Assembly (NCBI GenBank): GCA_041487075.1
Contig: JBGPMO010000039.1
Location: forward strand, 1-5,994
Reading direction: 5' to 3'
Source: JBGPMO01 sp041487075
Lineage (GTDB): Bacteria > Patescibacteriota > Minisyncoccia > UBA6257 > 1-14-0-10-40-38
DNA: 5,994 nt
Part shown: positions 5,495 through 5,994 of the stretch, in pieces
How positions within the stretch are numbered: position 1 is the stretch's first letter
Layout of the letters: each line of letters begins with the position of its first letter
Position numbers and translations under genes: made by a program
The notes under the pieces: model-generated
Seen by the model: the letters and a program-made list of their open reading frames with translations, nothing else
Databases searched by the model: none
Told to the model about the DNA's origin: nothing

Positions 5495-5644
5495 ATGAGA
5501 GCTTCGACGATTATTTTTGTTATTGCCGTTCTCGCCGTGATCTATCTCATTTTTATCCATACGCCGAAACCGGCGGTGAACTTTCACGGACCAACAGGGG
5601 CACCCACGATTCAGGGACCACAGGGGCCAGTGCCGCAAAAATAG
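5495..5644 (+). CDS. 49-aa single-pass membrane peptide with collagen-like Gly-Pro tail
   Basis: A short ORF runs from ATG 5495 to TAG 5642-5644. The N-terminus is M-R-A-S, then one strong hydrophobic helix at about residues 5-22 (T-I-I-F-V-I-A-V-L-A-V-I-Y-L-I-F-I). A proline-rich tail follows, H-G-P-T-G-A-P-T-I-Q-G-P-Q-G-P-V-P-Q-K, which reads as Gly-X-Y triplets G-P-T, G-A-P, G-P-Q and G-P-V with one break. The clean division into helix and Gly/Pro tail argues that it is a real gene rather than a chance ORF. There is no cleavable signal peptidase motif and no Shine-Dalgarno. It diverges from the GH130 operon and precedes tRNA-Gly. It may be a membrane-anchored surface or adaptor peptide, but I do not recognise a family. 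Topology is ambiguous, since both flanks are weakly basic. Confidence 0.6.
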   Translation: MRASTIIFVIAVLAVIYLIFIHTPKPAVNFHGPTGAPTIQGPQGPVPQK

Positions 5645-5668
5645 CCGCTCGTGCGAACATTACAATTA

Positions 5669-5695
5669 TTTACAACTCCTTTTAAACGCTATACC
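5669..5695 (+). promoter_or_regulatory. Candidate promoter for tRNA-Gly
   Basis: TTTACA (5669-5674, 5/6 match to -35) is followed 15 bp later by TATACC (5690-5695, 4/6 match to -10). An alternative pair is ATTACA (5659-5664) with TTTAAA (5681-5686) at 16 bp. Either gives a short leader before the tRNA at 5719. The elements are weak, so only the general location is supported. Confidence 0.35.
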
Positions 5696-5709
5696 CTAGT
5701 GGCTAGTGG
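5696..5709 (+). repeat. Two tandem copies of heptamer CTAGTGG
   Basis: CTAGTGG occurs twice in a row, followed by C, ending nine bases before tRNA-Gly. The reverse complement of 5696-5711 matches 1815-1830 at 14 of 16 positions, linking it to the hairpin arm upstream of the tRNA-Arg region. Confidence 0.5.
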
Positions 5710-5718
5710 CTTGCGTAT

Positions 5719-5789
5719 GCGGGGTTAGTACAGTGGTAGTACACGTGCTTGCCAAGCACGAGATGCGAGTTCGATTCTCGTACCCCGCT
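5719..5789 (+). tRNA. tRNA-Gly, anticodon GCC, CCA not encoded
   Basis: The acceptor stem is GCGGGGT (5719-5725) with ACCCCGC (5782-5788). The D stem is GTAC/GTAC around AGTGGTA. The anticodon stem CGTGC/GCACG encloses TTGCCAA, with anticodon GCC at 5751-5753. The variable loop is 4 nt, and the T stem GCGAG/CTCGT encloses TTCGATT. The discriminator is T5789, the usual U73 of bacterial tRNA-Gly. It reads GGC and GGU. The next bases are CAAA, so CCA must be added by the nucleotidyltransferase, unlike the tRNA-Arg in this window. Confidence 0.97.
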
Positions 5790-5825
5790 CAAAAGAGTTC
5801 CACCTCTCTTCAAAAAAATCCTTTT

Positions 5826-5994
5826 TTATTCGTGCTTTTTCAGCAAGCTTAACAGAAAGAATCCTACGGTAAATGACACGACAACCGGGCCAACCTGGAG
5901 GTGATAGAAATCCGCGATCCAATACCCGAGGGCAACCGAGAGCATACTGATCGCGGCGGAAACCAGCAAAAATTTCGAAAGTGTTTCTGTGAAC
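5826..5994 (-). CDS. C-terminal fragment of a membrane protein, probably ABC-3 family metal transporter permease
   Basis: On the minus strand a frame enters from the window edge and runs 55 codons to TAA (5826-5828). It was too short and too truncated for a start codon to be visible. It reads as two hydrophobic helices: residues about 8-28 (L-L-V-S-A-A-I-S-M-L-S-V-A-L-G-Y), then a short amphipathic D-F-Y-H-L-Q-V-G-P, then 36-51 (V-V-V-S-F-T-V-G-F-F-L-L-S-L-L), and a charged K-K-H-E end. A Gly after helix one, an aromatic loop, then G-P-x-V-V and F-L-L-S-L-L matches the C-terminus of ZnuB/MntB-type permeases, which import zinc or manganese with an ATPase and binding protein. The remaining genes would lie beyond the window edge. 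The coding call is fairly strong; the family call is moderate, since another multi-helix transporter could end similarly. Confidence 0.6.
   Translation of the reverse strand, partial: FTETLSKFLLVSAAISMLSVALGYWIADFYHLQVGPVVVSFTVGFFLLSLLKKHE

Noticed and set aside
5793..5827. Possible terminator after tRNA-Gly or the permease gene
   Set aside because: The AAGAG/CTCTT stem is only 5 bp and is separated from the T-run, and the A7-TCC-T6 palindrome is pure A/T pairing; neither is convincing in either direction.
5725..5922. 65-aa minus-strand ORF covering tRNA-Gly
   Set aside because: Its C-terminal half is the antisense of the tRNA (G-T-R-I-E-L-A-S-R-A is a familiar antisense-tRNA artefact), and it overlaps the better-supported permease fragment in another frame.

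Overview
The window looks like chromosomal DNA from a Candidate Phyla Radiation (Patescibacteria, probably Parcubacteria-like) bacterium. This is inferred from protein style, not from a marker gene. The 156-aa protein at 1332-1802 has the W-S-A-P-E-Y start, two membrane helices and compact basic/acidic tail that I associate with a Patescibacteria-specific family. Genes are short and closely packed, almost none has a Shine-Dalgarno sequence, and one gene appears leaderless.

Layout. Positions 3-1802 (+ strand) hold a small three-helix membrane protein, a 306-aa D-alanine--D-alanine ligase (peptidoglycan precursor synthesis) and the 156-aa membrane protein. Positions 1803-2061 are non-coding but structured: a 10-bp hairpin, a broken 5' copy of the following tRNA split by a 54-nt double palindrome, a good sigma70-type promoter, and a second large palindrome. 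Then come an intact tRNA-Arg(GCG) with encoded CCA and a strong intrinsic terminator. Positions 2198-5355 (- strand) are a two-gene operon with an ATGA overlap. It encodes three GH130-family (mannoside phosphorylase-like) five-bladed propeller domains: one in the upstream 411-aa protein, which has a very basic tail, and two fused in the 641-aa downstream protein. Divergent from it is a 49-aa single-helix protein with a collagen-like Gly-Pro tail (5495-5644). The divergent intergenic region carries two dyad-symmetric sites. Next are tRNA-Gly(GCC) without encoded CCA (5719-5789) and, on the - strand, the C-terminal end of a membrane protein resembling an ABC-3 metal transporter permease (5826-5994, cut by the window edge).

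How it fits together. The GH130 operon has no visible signal peptides, so it probably acts in the cytoplasm on mannose-containing oligosaccharides, by phosphorolysis or hydrolysis. The three propellers differ in residues usually tied to phosphate and substrate binding, so they may have divided labour. The ligase and tRNA genes are housekeeping. The strongest non-coding observation is the palindrome-interrupted tRNA-Arg 5' copy just upstream of the real tRNA gene, with the same palindrome motif recurring between the tRNA promoter and the mature tRNA.
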